A DNA stretch of 64,000 nt from Bacteroidales bacterium (GCA_028280405.1 JANQLW010000013.1:70902-134901); one strand, 5' to 3'. Counted from the stretch's first letter, positions 35,087-44,654 are shown. The notes: generated by a model from the sequence alone, not told the origin. Translations and numbers: made by a program.

Positions 35087-36490
35087 TTAATTATACCCCG
35101 GGTTTTGTGTAAGGTTTATACCGTTTGCTAATTCAGTCTTTGGAATGGGGTATAATGCATCTGTTGACTGCCAATCTTTTAACGGAATTGCCGATAAAAC
35201 AGCATCAGCTCTACCGGTACGTTTAAGGTCAAACCAGCGGTGCCCTTTTTCGGCAAATAACTCGATGCGCCGTTCTTGCTCTATGGCCAATAATAAAGAT
35301 GCCTGAACATTAGCCTCCGTATCCGGAAGCCCCGCACGTTTGCGGATGATATTCAGATCTGCTTTTGCACCATCTATATCACCCTGCTGTGCCCGGGCTT
35401 CTGCCCTGATCAGGTATTGTTCTCCCAGGCGAAAAACCATGGAATACTCAATTCCGGGGCTGCCCGCACGGATCTTGTACTTGAACGGATAATAAAAAGT
35501 AGTCGTCCCATTAAAGTAACTTCCGACCCAGTTTATTTTTCTTTCATCCCCATCTTCGAAGGCACTGAGCAATTCATCAGATAATGATACAGATAGGCCA
35601 CTTGGAGTTTGTACTAATATAAAATTTAAGCCTTCATTTGTATTGATGTCGTCCCTGGTTGGTTTTAACTGCCAGATAGTTTCTTTGCTGTTTGCCAGAA
35701 ATACCTCGTTAAGAGGCACCGTATCGTAAAGGGAGGTATTGCTTATGATCGATGTTGCCTGTTGTTCGGCATCCGTCCATTGTCCGGTATACAAATAAGT
35801 TCTGGCAAGTAAAGCTGTAGCTGTAGCCTTATTCGGACGAATCCGCTCAGAAGTCACATAATCAGCACTCAATAGGCTTTGTGCACCCTGTAAATCGGAA
35901 ATGATCTGATCATATACTTCATTTATTGGCGCCCTTGATTTCAGCCGGTTTACTTCAAAATCAGTCGTTGTAATGATGGGAATATCCCCATAGAGATTAA
36001 CCAAGTAAAAATGACAAAGAGCCCGGATGAATTTAGCCTCTCCTTCCAGTTGGGCTTTAAGGCTGGAAGTAATATTGGGAGAATTAGCCAGTCCTTCAAT
36101 CATGGCATTGGTAGCATAGATATAATTAAAAGGATGATTCCAATACGTACTCACCTGGTTATTTTCTGCCTCCAGCGTATTGAAAAAGAATTCATTGTTG
36201 GCGGGAGAAAAACTAAGAAATTCATCTGCAGATAATCCCGCTCTAAATGTTATACTAAAATTACTGCCATCTAAAAATCCTGCTACTGATATTAGTTGGC
36301 TGTAAATACCTCTAATAGCGGATTCGGCAGTAGCATCATTCTCAAAAACTTCTTCGGTTATAATTTCTGTTTTGGGAGGCTCAATGCTTACAAAGCTTTC
36401 ACAAGAGTTTAAAAAAATTAAACTTAATAAACTAAGAATGAAAAACCGTATCTTTTTAAAGCCTGTTTTGTATGTTTTTATATTTTTCAT
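35087..36490 (-). CDS. SusD/RagB family outer-membrane lipoprotein (locus 2)
   Basis: 467-residue surface lipoprotein, lipobox LNSC followed by ESFVSIEPP. SusD features: TEEVFENDATAESAIRGIYSQL, LEGEAKFIRALCHFYLVNLYGDIPI, RPNKATATALLARTYLYTGQWTDAEQQA, the TPR-rich FRLGEQYLIRAEARAQQGD, LNIIRKRAGL, LLAIEQERRIELFAEKGHRWFDLKRTGRAD and the ending LYPIPKTELANGINLTQNPGYN. The RWFDLKRTG variant is that of the larger SusD branch and differs from locus 1. It starts 12 nt after susC and should form a lidded pair with it. Ligand unknown because no enzyme gene is linked, unless the broken FG-GAP protein downstream served as a surface binding factor. Confidence 0.95.
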   Translation of the reverse strand: MKNIKTYKTGFKKIRFFILSLLSLIFLNSCESFVSIEPPKTEIITEEVFENDATAESAIRGIYSQLISVAGFLDGSNFSITFRAGLSADEFLSFSPANNEFFFNTLEAENNQVSTYWNHPFNYIYATNAMIEGLANSPNITSSLKAQLEGEAKFIRALCHFYLVNLYGDIPIITTTDFEVNRLKSRAPINEVYDQIISDLQGAQSLLSADYVTSERIRPNKATATALLARTYLYTGQWTDAEQQATSIISNTSLYDTVPLNEVFLANSKETIWQLKPTRDDINTNEGLNFILVQTPSGLSVSLSDELLSAFEDGDERKINWVGSYFNGTTTFYYPFKYKIRAGSPGIEYSMVFRLGEQYLIRAEARAQQGDIDGAKADLNIIRKRAGLPDTEANVQASLLLAIEQERRIELFAEKGHRWFDLKRTGRADAVLSAIPLKDWQSTDALYPIPKTELANGINLTQNPGYN

Positions 36491-36501
36491 ATTCCTTCTT
36501 T

Positions 36502-39500
36502 TTAAAGTGTAACTTGAAAACCAAAAGTAATGGTCCTTAATGGAGGAAGAAGCCCTACCAAGGTTTCCGGGTCTAAACCCTTAAAATTGGTTATGGTAAA
36601 TAAATTTTGTCCCTGTAAGTACAATCGTAAACTTTGCAATCCAATTTTATCAATTATTTGTTTAGGGAAATTATAAGAAATGGAGAGATTCTTAAGACGC
36701 ACATATGAAGCATCTGTTATTACACCATCACTGTCAGCAAATTTATAAAAAGGACTAATATTAACAAAAAAAGTATACTTCATTATATTGGTTACATCGC
36801 CCGGCTGTTGCCAGCGATCCAATACTTCTATGGGTTGATTAGATAAACTTCCAGGAGGATTAAATAAAGCAGTTCTATAGTCTTTGTTAGTCTTTTTTAC
36901 AAATTGAAAAAGGAAATCAATCTCCAGGTTCCTGAAGCGGATGGTATTCTGTAAACCACCATAGTAATTAACAATAGGAGGATTTGAAAAAGGAGCTAGA
37001 TCTCCTGGGTAATTGCCGCCTGTTCCGTTACCATCTATATCTTCAAAGGTATATAAGCCTGTTTCAGGGTCAATCCCTGTATAAATATAACCTGGCCTTA
37101 CAAGTGGTCCGCCAACACTAAATGAAGTTGCAAAAGGACTGCTTTCGATACCAGGGAAGGAAACCAGTTTGTTCCGTTCGAATGAAATGTTAAAATCGGT
37201 GGTCCATTGAACATCTTTGGTTTGGATATTAATAGTACTTAGTTCAAATTCCCAGCCCGTGTTTTGAATCAACGCATCCTTATTATTACGTTGGATTGTA
37301 GAAAAACCGGTGATTTGAGGAAGAGGAAAGCCAAGTAATTGGCTGGAAGACCTGTTCCTATAATAACTGGCCGAGAAAAAAATATGGTCTTTTAAAAAAC
37401 CAAGATCCAGGCTTACTTCAAATTTTCTGATTGTTTCCCAGGAGAAATTTGAGTTAGCTAAACGGGTCGGAACCAAGCCCCCGGCACCATCATAAGGCCG
37501 GTTTGTCGATTTATACGTACTTAGGTATTCATAATCCGGGATGCGGTCATTTCCGATGCTACCGTAACTGGCCCTGAGTTTTCCAAAGCTTAAAAACGAT
37601 TTTTCATTTAAAAAGTTTTCATTGGAAAAAATCCAGGCAGCCCCTATAGCTCCGAAGTTTCCAAACTTTTTATCAGGCCCGAACCTACTGGAAGCATCCT
37701 TTCGGCCGGTCAGGTTAAGGATATACCTGCTTTTGAAATTATAATTGATCCTGCCAAAAATAGCATTGTATTTATACTGGTTATAGTTGCTGCTAAATCC
37801 TCTGACAGTGGGGGCTGCGGTAATGTCTTCCAATAAAGCATCCGAAGTATAACCAGAGCCAATAATTGCGTTGCCCTCATCCGTTGTTTGCTGGAATGTG
37901 GTACCGAGCAGAATGGATATTTTTCCCATATCCGTACTTTTCTGGTATTCTATTTGAGGTTCTACGATCCAGGTCTCAATTTGTGAATCGGCAAACCTTG
38001 CTTGTCCGGTTGGAGAATACTGAGGGTTTGAAGATTTTATAGGAAATAAGGCCGATGTCTCTTTATCAATAATATTGTATGTAAGATTCGTACTGAAACT
38101 AAGCCCCTTTAAAACCTTATATTTTAAGTGAACATTTGTAATCAAATTGTTTGTTATGCCATTGTATTTCTGCCTTAATAATCCAAAGGGATTATTCCAG
38201 GTACCATTTTCCCAGTTTAATTCGCCATCTTCGTCAAAAATTTCAGGGGCATTAGGTGCTAATGTTACCGCAAGCTGTGAAAAATCCTGCTGAGGAAGAT
38301 TGCCCTTTCCGGAAGTATAATTCGCCGAAAAATTGATATTTAGTTTTTTATTATTAGAAATATGGTTGATATTCACATTGCCGGAAAGCCGTTGAAAGCT
38401 AAAATCTCCCGGAAATACAGTCGACTCACGAAAATAATTCGTCCCCAAAAGGAATTGGGTATTTTCATTTCCTCCCGAGAAGGAGAGTTGTGTACTGTGG
38501 ATAGCGGCTGTTCCCCCAATTAATTCTTCTTGCCAATCGGTATAACGTGTATCATCCCAGGCAAATATATCCGGGAAAAATGGTTCGTAAAAAGAAGGCA
38601 GCGGATCAAATCCATCATTAACTAATGCTTCCCTACGCATTTCCAAATACTGCTCTGTATTTAACAATTCCATTTTATTGGTTACCTGTGCAAAACCGGT
38701 ATAGGAATTAACTTCAAATTTGGCTTTCCCTTTTTTCGCTTTTTTGGTGGTTATTAGTACCACGCCATTGGCACCCCTGGAGCCGTAAATAGCTGTCGCA
38801 TCCGCATCTTTCAATATTTCAATGCTCTCAATATCATTGGGATTAATACTGTTGAGAGGGTTTGCCCTTCTTCTGAATATACTTTGTTCTGTAATGGGAT
38901 TACCTACTGAAACGGAAGGGAAGGGTACGCCATTCACAAGGTATAAGGGGTCATTTGCTCCGGTGTGATCCCCTCTGAGGCTGTTGCGGCCTCTAATCCT
39001 TATTTGAAATCCTCCTCCGGGCACACCTGTTTGTTGTTGTATGTATACTCCTGCTGCCCTTCCTTGCAATGCCTGTAATGGATTACTCACCGGCTGCTGT
39101 TCAATCACTTTTGCACCTACCTTGGAAATACTTCCGGTCATTAGTTTTTTCGGGGTTTTATAATAACCTGCATTGATCAATACTTCACCCAGTTCAGTGG
39201 CGGCTTGTTCAAGGGTAACATTAATGATCACTTTATTGCCTACCTTAATTTCCTGTTTGGCAAACCCCACATAAGAAAAGACCAATACGGTTTCGGAATT
39301 GGGTACGGTAATGGTGTAGTTTCCTTCCAAATCGGTGGTGATCCCTTTTAAGGTACCTTTAATCATAATGGTAGCACTGGGTAAGGGCTTGCCGTTGGAG
39401 TCAGTGACTTTACCGGAAATGCTTCGATCTTCCTGCATTAAAAGGCTGGTGAGAAATTCTTTTTCCATTTCGCTTTGCAACGAGATGATCACATTATTAT

Positions 39501-39927
39501 CTACCTGATGATAAGTAAGTGAGGTCCCTTCCAGCACAATATCCAGAATCTCTTTCACTGAGCGGGTATCCATTGGTAAATGGATCGCTTTTTTATTATC
39601 TATTGGTTTGCTGGGGTATGCAAAAAGTAAGTCTGTTTTTTTCTCGATCTGCTTAAAAACCGATTTTAAGTTTTCTCCCTTGAACTCCAGGGTCACCCGG
39701 ATTTCTTCCAGGCTCTGGCTTTTTGCATTACCGGCTGTAGCAAGCTGCAAGCCAAAAATAATCGTTAGGATGATTGAACTAAGTCTCATAAGCAAAATAC
39801 GATAATTATTTCCTCCCAAAATCCATTTTGGAAGATTGTTGGCCTTTTGTACCTGCTGCGTATATTCCCTCTTTGAAAGAAATCCGGTAGCCGGGCGTAA
39901 AGCCCCCTGCGTAAAAATTAAATTCAT
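36502..39927 (-). CDS. SusC/RagA family TonB-dependent transporter with STN domain (locus 2)
   Basis: 1141-residue outer-membrane importer. Long N-terminal extension typical of the group, with the hydrophobic signal core at about 46-66 (ILLMRLSSIILTIIFGLQLA). Then an STN signalling domain (IRVTLEFKGENLKSVFKQIEKKTD), a regulatory domain (ISGKVTDSNGKPLPSATIMIKGTLKGITTD), the plug (GRAAGVYIQQQTGVPGGGFQI and DADATAIYGSRGANGVVLITT), and the barrel ending TITFGFQVTL. The usual VVVGYGTQ hallmark is replaced by EVLINAGYYKTPKKLMTGSI. The STN domain and the sigma/FecR pair upstream imply inducible autoregulation. The partner susD begins 12 nt downstream. Confidence 0.95.
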   Translation of the reverse strand: MNLIFTQGALRPATGFLSKREYTQQVQKANNLPKWILGGNNYRILLMRLSSIILTIIFGLQLATAGNAKSQSLEEIRVTLEFKGENLKSVFKQIEKKTDLLFAYPSKPIDNKKAIHLPMDTRSVKEILDIVLEGTSLTYHQVDNNVIISLQSEMEKEFLTSLLMQEDRSISGKVTDSNGKPLPSATIMIKGTLKGITTDLEGNYTITVPNSETVLVFSYVGFAKQEIKVGNKVIINVTLEQAATELGEVLINAGYYKTPKKLMTGSISKVGAKVIEQQPVSNPLQALQGRAAGVYIQQQTGVPGGGFQIRIRGRNSLRGDHTGANDPLYLVNGVPFPSVSVGNPITEQSIFRRRANPLNSINPNDIESIEILKDADATAIYGSRGANGVVLITTKKAKKGKAKFEVNSYTGFAQVTNKMELLNTEQYLEMRREALVNDGFDPLPSFYEPFFPDIFAWDDTRYTDWQEELIGGTAAIHSTQLSFSGGNENTQFLLGTNYFRESTVFPGDFSFQRLSGNVNINHISNNKKLNINFSANYTSGKGNLPQQDFSQLAVTLAPNAPEIFDEDGELNWENGTWNNPFGLLRQKYNGITNNLITNVHLKYKVLKGLSFSTNLTYNIIDKETSALFPIKSSNPQYSPTGQARFADSQIETWIVEPQIEYQKSTDMGKISILLGTTFQQTTDEGNAIIGSGYTSDALLEDITAAPTVRGFSSNYNQYKYNAIFGRINYNFKSRYILNLTGRKDASSRFGPDKKFGNFGAIGAAWIFSNENFLNEKSFLSFGKLRASYGSIGNDRIPDYEYLSTYKSTNRPYDGAGGLVPTRLANSNFSWETIRKFEVSLDLGFLKDHIFFSASYYRNRSSSQLLGFPLPQITGFSTIQRNNKDALIQNTGWEFELSTINIQTKDVQWTTDFNISFERNKLVSFPGIESSPFATSFSVGGPLVRPGYIYTGIDPETGLYTFEDIDGNGTGGNYPGDLAPFSNPPIVNYYGGLQNTIRFRNLEIDFLFQFVKKTNKDYRTALFNPPGSLSNQPIEVLDRWQQPGDVTNIMKYTFFVNISPFYKFADSDGVITDASYVRLKNLSISYNFPKQIIDKIGLQSLRLYLQGQNLFTITNFKGLDPETLVGLLPPLRTITFGFQVTL

Positions 39928-40039
39928 ATCTTTGTTAAGTTTTTAATGGTTGTCATAAATTATTAAAAGCACTTCCTGCTTGTTCCCCGACGGATCTGGC
40001 AGGATGATAACCACCTGTATGCAAACAGGTGGTTTTTTT
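39927..40039 (+). ncRNA. Candidate cis-antisense RNA over the locus 2 susC leader
   Basis: On the strand opposite to susC a -7 box, TATCTTTG at 39927-39934, overlaps the susC start codon. About 75 nt further a perfect 10-bp hairpin, AACCACCTGT (40009-40018) with ACAGGTGGTT (40025-40034), runs into seven T (40033-40039). Together they define a possible RNA of about 100 nt wholly antisense to the susC 5' leader. Short antisense RNAs near susC genes are known in Bacteroides; whether this one is made is inference. No clear -33 box. Confidence 0.5.
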
Positions 40040-40152
40040 ATGGTACTTAACCATAGTCGGTCGGATGTGCAGGGTTTTCAGCCTGCACCATTCCTTTGGT
40101 GTCAATTGTTTTCATAGCTATTGTTTTTATGTTATAATATTGGGTTTTAAAA

Positions 40153-41163
40153 TCATTCATCCTGTCCGGGAGCATAAATGGAAACCGTACCGTCCTTCAT
40201 TTTATAAGAAGCATTGAGCGTGCCGGTAATGACGGTAAGTACCTGTTCGAGGCCTTCTCCGTCCAAGAAGGTGGCTGTGAAACTGCTTTTCTTCAAATCC
40301 CTGTCTTTAATGAGCACCTCAACCTTATAACGTTTTGTGATGATATTTGCAGCTTCTTCCAGTGTGATGTCATCAAAAATCAGGTAGGTTTGTTTCCAGG
40401 CAACTGCTTTAGCAACCGGCTGATCCGACCTGACGAAATCATAGGTTGTGGTATTGACCGTTATTTCCTGGTTGGGGGTAAGTGTACCGTAGATCTGTTT
40501 TTCATCCCCAACCTGAACTTTACCACTGCTGACCGTAACCAGCACCTCTTTTTGCTCCGGATAAGCCCTGACATTAAACACTGTACCGAGTACCGTTGTT
40601 GTAATTTTGCCTGTCAATACTTTAAAGGGCCGCTTGGCATCGTGACGGATATTGAAAAAACCCTCGCCAATCAGCCGGACTTCGCGTTTGTGCACTCCAA
40701 ATTCAGTTGTGTAGCTCAGTTCGCTGTTTTCGTTCAATACCACCGAGCTGCCATCGGGTAAGCGGACAAATTGTTTGCCCTTATAGATGCCGGGTTGCTG
40801 TACTTCCTCATATTCCGCTATTTTAGGTTGCGGATCGCTTTCCTGTAGCATCCAATAAGCCGCCATAGTGATCAGCACTATGGAAGCTGCAGCTACCCAA
40901 CGGATGACACGTTTTGATCTGATCGGGATCACCTTTGTGGTTCCATTCTGCTTGTTAAGAATTTCCTTCAGTATCTCTTTTGAACGAAAGGCCGGCATAT
41001 CGGAGAATACTTCATCCTGATCGAAAAGCTCATCAATCTGGTTTTTGAGAAGTTCATCATAGGTGCCCGAACGGACCATCTTTATAAGTTCATCCGCTTC
41101 TTCCCGGGTGGACTTATGATCCAGGTAGGTTTTCAGGACGTACAAAAATCTTTCTCGGTTCAT
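40153..41163 (-). CDS. FecR-family anti-sigma factor (locus 2)
   Basis: 336-residue inner-membrane anti-sigma factor. The cytoplasmic N-terminal part begins MNRERFLYVLKTYLDHKSTREEADEL and includes basic IPIRSKRVIRWVAAAS just before a single membrane helix at about 87-106. The periplasmic FecR domain carries KQFVRLPDGSSVVLNENSELSYTTEFG, REVRLIGEGFFNIRHDAKRPFKVLTG and TTVLGTVFNVRAYPEQKEVLVTVSSG. The C-terminal DUF4974 part includes YLIFDDITLEEAANIITKRYKVEV and FTATFLDGEGLEQVLTVI. Codons are visibly richer in G/C than in the neighbouring housekeeping genes. Stop is TGA. It sits between the sigma gene and susC of the same locus. Confidence 0.95.
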   Translation of the reverse strand: MNRERFLYVLKTYLDHKSTREEADELIKMVRSGTYDELLKNQIDELFDQDEVFSDMPAFRSKEILKEILNKQNGTTKVIPIRSKRVIRWVAAASIVLITMAAYWMLQESDPQPKIAEYEEVQQPGIYKGKQFVRLPDGSSVVLNENSELSYTTEFGVHKREVRLIGEGFFNIRHDAKRPFKVLTGKITTTVLGTVFNVRAYPEQKEVLVTVSSGKVQVGDEKQIYGTLTPNQEITVNTTTYDFVRSDQPVAKAVAWKQTYLIFDDITLEEAANIITKRYKVEVLIKDRDLKKSSFTATFLDGEGLEQVLTVITGTLNASYKMKDGTVSIYAPGQDE

Positions 41164-41326
41164 TGATTAAAGTGTTATGTTTTTAAATAATCACGCAATA
41201 ATATATATTATGAATGTCCATTTTGAGGCGTTTTTTTTATAAAGACGATCGAAGTACAAGGAGGGAGTAGATGAAGTGAAAAAAATATTTTTCGTGTACC
41301 CACATCTTTTTTCTACAACTCAATAA

Positions 41327-41477
41327 CTCCATGCCTTTAGGCCGGAGGGTAGAAAAAGCATAAATAAACCCAGGGCTTTAGCCCTTATAAACTTACGGTT
41401 CAGCCAGATTAAATAAAAGGCTAAAGCCTTCCGGATTTAACCTTCCCTTTAATAACCTCCGGCCTAAAGGCGCGGAG
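41327..41477. mobile_element. Nested inverted-repeat element (MITE-like) between sigma and fecR
   Basis: About 150 bp with 22-bp ends: the left (41327-41348) contains GCCTTTAGGCCGGAGG and the right (41456-41477) CCTCCGGCCTAAAGGC, complementary at 20 of 22 positions. Inside lie two short perfect palindromes, AGGGCTTTAGCCCT (41372-41385) and AAGGCTAAAGCCTT (41417-41430). All four cores share the CTTTAG/CTAAAG theme. Non-coding, no transposase. It separates the sigma gene from fecR, which are co-transcribed in locus 1. Confidence 0.5.
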
Positions 41478-41585
41478 CTATATTGGTCCCTTTGCCCTTT
41501 CTATCGTGATGAAATATTCCTTCTAAGATCAGTAAAAAATATTCATTGAATTAAACATCTGCTTTTAGGATAACAGAGATTTATT

Positions 41586-42182
41586 TCAGGATTTCAGGAT
41601 GGAGATGATCACCGGCAAGAAGGTATAAAGATCAATGTTTTTTTCAAGCCGGATACGGATGAGTTTTAAGGCCTGGGCCATGTGGGTCTTGACCGTCAGG
41701 CGCGAGATATTCAATTCCTTTGCAATTTCTTCATGACTCAGGTGTTGCTCCTTAGCCAGGAGGTAAACTTCCTTTTGCTGGGGTGTAAGTTTATTGACCG
41801 CTTGCTTCAGAATCTCAGTATATTCCCCTTCAATCATCTGATAATCGGTATTTTCTATAAAATCTGCTTTCCCCATGAAAAATTTGCAGGCCTCTGTTTC
41901 ATGGGCAAGCTTTTTGAAATGGTCGTAAATATTGTTTCTGGCCATCATGAATAAATACGCATCAAATCTTTTGATGCCGGGTAGGTTTTCTCGTTTTTGC
42001 CAAACTTTCAAAAATACATCCTGAACTACTTCTTCGGCCAAAGTCGAAGATTTAAGGAGGTTTAAGGCAACGCTGTATACACGAGGCCGATAACGATCAA
42101 AGACTTGTGTAAAAGCGAGTTCATTGCCTTTCGAGAGCGAGTCCAATACCTGCTTTTCATCATATGTATTGCCGGTTGCCAT
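41586..42182 (-). CDS. ECF RNA polymerase sigma factor (locus 2)
   Basis: 198-residue ECF sigma factor of the FecR-linked Bacteroidota type. Region 2: LSKGNELAFTQVFDRYRPRVYSVALNLL and AEEVVQDVFLKVWQKRENLP. Region 4: VNKLTPQQKEVYLLAKEQHLSHEEIAKELNISRLTVKTHMAQALKLI. Start at the ATG at 42182; the ATG at 42212 overlaps a -7 box (TATATTTG, complement of 42210-42217) and so lies upstream of the transcript. Cytoplasmic; expected to be held by the FecR protein and to drive susC/susD. A 420-bp gap with an inverted-repeat element separates it from fecR. Confidence 0.94.
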   Translation of the reverse strand: MATGNTYDEKQVLDSLSKGNELAFTQVFDRYRPRVYSVALNLLKSSTLAEEVVQDVFLKVWQKRENLPGIKRFDAYLFMMARNNIYDHFKKLAHETEACKFFMGKADFIENTDYQMIEGEYTEILKQAVNKLTPQQKEVYLLAKEQHLSHEEIAKELNISRLTVKTHMAQALKLIRIRLEKNIDLYTFLPVIISILKS

Positions 42183-42209
42183 TTTCGTACGAATCGTGAT
42201 GGAATAAGG

Positions 42210-42217
42210 CAAATATA
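42210..42217 (-). promoter_or_regulatory. -7 box of the locus 2 sigma gene
   Basis: Complement of CAAATATA reads TATATTTG, matching TAnnTTTG, 28 nt ahead of the ATG at 42182. It decides the start of the sigma gene. No clear -33 element. Confidence 0.55.
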
Positions 42218-42337
42218 CTATTTTAATTGAACGATATAAAGATTGCAGATTTTCAATGTTGGACTTGCGAGCAATTTAAATCGTAAATAAATCTGATATC
42301 GGAAATCTGCAATCGCTCAATCATTCAATTTATACTC

Positions 42338-43747
42338 TTAATATCTGTAATGCTCAGGTTTATAAGGTCCTTCTTTAGGAACACCTATATAATCTGCTTG
42401 TTCATCGGAAAGTTCAGTTAACTTCACACCAATTTGCTCTAAGTGTAACCTGGCTACCTCTTCATCTAATTTTTTAGATAAACGATAAACACCAACTTCA
42501 TAATCATTTTTCCAAAGATCGATTTGCGCTAAAGTCTGGTTTGAGAATGAATTACTCATTACAAATGAAGGATGTCCCGTAGCACAGCCAAGGTTAACTA
42601 GCCGCCCTTCAGCTAAGAGGAATAAGGAATTTCCATCTTCAAAAGTGTACTTATCAACCTGGGGTTTAATATTTACCTTTTCAACAGTCGGATCATTATC
42701 CAGATTGTCAACCTGAATTTCATTATCGAAATGGCCAATATTACAAACAATCGCTTGGTCTTTCATTTGTTTCATGTGCTCAAGCGTGATCACATCCTTA
42801 TTTCCAGTGGTTGTCACAAAAATATTTCCTTCTTTTAGTGCCTCTTCAATGGTAGTAACTTTGAAACCTTCCATAGCTGCTTGTAAAGCACAAATAGGAT
42901 CGATTTCAGTAACAATTACTCTAGCTCCATACGAGCGCATTGATTTTGCACAGCCTTTACCTACATCCCCATATCCTAATACAACCACAACTTTTCCGGC
43001 AATCATTACATCAGTAGCACGCTTGATCCCATCAGCCAGTGATTCACGACAACCATATAAGTTATCAAATTTAGATTTTGTAACAGAATCATTTACATTA
43101 ATGGCAGGAACCAATAATTCACCTCTCTCCATCATTTGATATAAACGATGAACCCCTGTGGTAGTTTCTTCAGAAACACCTTTCCACTCAGCGACTAATT
43201 TATGCCATTTTTGATTGTTTTCTACATAAGTATCTTTAAGCAATTGATAAATTACTGCTTCCTCTCTATTCGAAGTTTTTTTATTTAAAAGATCCGGATC
43301 CTTTTCTATATTAACACCTAAGTGTAATAATAAGGTAGCATCTCCACCATCATCCACTATCAGTTGAGGGCCTTTTTCATCAGGGAAGCTTAACGCTTGT
43401 TTGGTACACCACCAATACTCTTCCAATGTTTCACCCTTCCATGCAAATACAGGAACTCCAGCTTTAGCTACAGCCGCTGCTGCATGATCCTGAGTCGAAA
43501 AGATATTACAACTTACCCAACGAACCTGAGCACCTAATTCCACCAAGGTCTCAATTAATACAGCAGTTTGAATCGTCATATGCAGAGAACCCATGATACG
43601 TACTCCATCCAATGGTTTTTCAGCAGCATACTTTTTACGAATGGCCATTAAGCCCGGCATTTCTTTTTCTGCTATTTCAATTTCTCTTCTTCCAAAATCG
43701 GCCAGCGTTATATCTGCAACCTTATAATCAGTTTTTGTTTCAATCAT
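42338..43747 (-). CDS. ahcY: Adenosylhomocysteinase
   Basis: S-adenosylhomocysteine hydrolase: removes the by-product inhibitor of methyl transfer, giving adenosine and homocysteine, with bound NAD. 469 residues, the longer bacterial form. Seen: [45 protein letters not shown] (substrate site), [12 protein letters not shown], the catalytic [13 protein letters not shown] with Lys and Asp, the Rossmann [13 protein letters not shown], and the C-terminal KPEHYRY with the conserved Lys-Tyr that reaches the partner subunit's NAD. Cytoplasmic tetramer. It faces away from metH/metF, which recycle its homocysteine; its own promoter is at 43769-43799 and it has no SAM riboswitch. Confidence 0.98.
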   Translation of the reverse strand: MIETKTDYKVADITLADFGRREIEIAEKEMPGLMAIRKKYAAEKPLDGVRIMGSLHMTIQTAVLIETLVELGAQVRWVSCNIFSTQDHAAAAVAKAGVPVFAWKGETLEEYWWCTKQALSFPDEKGPQLIVDDGGDATLLLHLGVNIEKDPDLLNKKTSNREEAVIYQLLKDTYVENNQKWHKLVAEWKGVSEETTTGVHRLYQMMERGELLVPAINVNDSVTKSKFDNLYGCRESLADGIKRATDVMIAGKVVVVLGYGDVGKGCAKSMRSYGARVIVTEIDPICALQAAMEGFKVTTIEEALKEGNIFVTTTGNKDVITLEHMKQMKDQAIVCNIGHFDNEIQVDNLDNDPTVEKVNIKPQVDKYTFEDGNSLFLLAEGRLVNLGCATGHPSFVMSNSFSNQTLAQIDLWKNDYEVGVYRLSKKLDEEVARLHLEQIGVKLTELSDEQADYIGVPKEGPYKPEHYRY

Positions 43748-43768
43748 TCTATATAATTTTTAGGGTTG

Positions 43769-43799
43769 CAAAAATACTGATTATTCGCCTAAAAGCAAA
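43769..43799 (-). promoter_or_regulatory. Promoter of ahcY
   Basis: On the minus strand, TTTG (complement of 43796-43799) and TATTTTTG (complement of 43769-43776) lie 19 nt apart, a full match to the Bacteroidota -33/-7 pair, 22 nt before the ahcY start codon. Confidence 0.7.
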
Positions 43800-43831
43800 A
43801 CCGTCATTTCAGAACAATTCATAAAATATCG

Positions 43832-43839
43832 TACTTTTG
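43832..43839 (+). promoter_or_regulatory. -7 box of the phosphopantetheinyl transferase gene
   Basis: TACTTTTG matches TAnnTTTG and overlaps the TTG at 43837 that opens the longest frame, so translation should begin at the ATG at 43852. Confidence 0.5.
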
Positions 43840-43851
43840 AAAAAAAAGAAT

Positions 43852-44496
43852 ATGCCTTTATTTAGAATTTCCGAAATAAATTCAAATGTCAAACTTGGAA
43901 TATGGAAAATTACTGAAAGCCTCGATGAATTACTCTCAGGCTTTGCTATACATCCACAAGAAAAACATTCTTTCGATAAATTTACAAGTAAAGGCAGAAA
44001 AAAGCAATGGCTTGCAACCCGCAAACTAATTCGGATACTAAGTGGTAGAGATGACTTATGGATTAAACATGACTCCAACAGAAAGCCATGTATTGTTGGA
44101 GGTGATTTTGAAATCTCCATTTCACATACTGAAGGTTTTGCAGCCATCCTCTTAGGCAAAGCAGATGCTTTAGGTATAGATATTGAAAGAATTCATGATC
44201 GTATTTTAAGAATCAAACATAAGTTTATCAGAGAAGATGAATTCAAATTTCTTAACGAAGATAAAGACGATTTAACACAATTATTTCTGCTTTGGTCTGC
44301 TAAAGAAACTTTATTTAAATATTATGAAAAAGGAAATATTGATTTTAAAGAACATTTAAAAGTTTTCCCTTTTGAGCTTAACAAAAAAGGTTGTTTAAAC
44401 ACTCAAATTCATTGTACAGATCTCAATCAGGAAATTTCACTACACTACGAAATAATAAACGGACATGTATTGGTTTACACAAAAGAATTTCCATAA
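43852..44496 (+). CDS. 4'-phosphopantetheinyl transferase superfamily protein (Sfp-like)
   Basis: Moves the phosphopantetheine arm of CoA to a Ser of an acyl or peptidyl carrier protein. 214 residues, the two-domain Sfp/Gsp length rather than the AcpS length. Motifs: KQWLATRKLIR with DSNRKPCIVGGDFEISISHTEGFAAILLG (P1), ALGIDIERIHDR with the Mg-binding Asp (P2), and LLWSAKETLFKYYEKGN (P3, WxxKE). Starts at 43852. A single gene between ahcY and the met operon, all apparently independent; target carrier protein unknown, as no polyketide or non-ribosomal synthase gene is in the window. Confidence 0.88.
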   Translation: MPLFRISEINSNVKLGIWKITESLDELLSGFAIHPQEKHSFDKFTSKGRKKQWLATRKLIRILSGRDDLWIKHDSNRKPCIVGGDFEISISHTEGFAAILLGKADALGIDIERIHDRILRIKHKFIREDEFKFLNEDKDDLTQLFLLWSAKETLFKYYEKGNIDFKEHLKVFPFELNKKGCLNTQIHCTDLNQEISLHYEIINGHVLVYTKEFP

Positions 44497-44584
44497 AAGC
44501 ATATCTCCAACACCTCAACTTACAATTTTTTCAAACTATCACATTATTTTTTAAATTTTATAATTATAAATTTTAACGATCTAA

Positions 44585-44616
44585 TTTGCTTAGTAAACTA
44601 AACTCCTGTATATTTG
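44585..44616 (+). promoter_or_regulatory. Promoter of the metH-metF operon
   Basis: TTTG (44585-44588) and TATATTTG (44609-44616) are separated by exactly 20 nt, a full -33/-7 match. Transcription would begin near 44624, just ahead of the SAM riboswitch. Confidence 0.75.
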
Positions 44617-44654
44617 CAGGAAATTTCAAGCATTCTTTTCTGTAAAAGCTGTTT

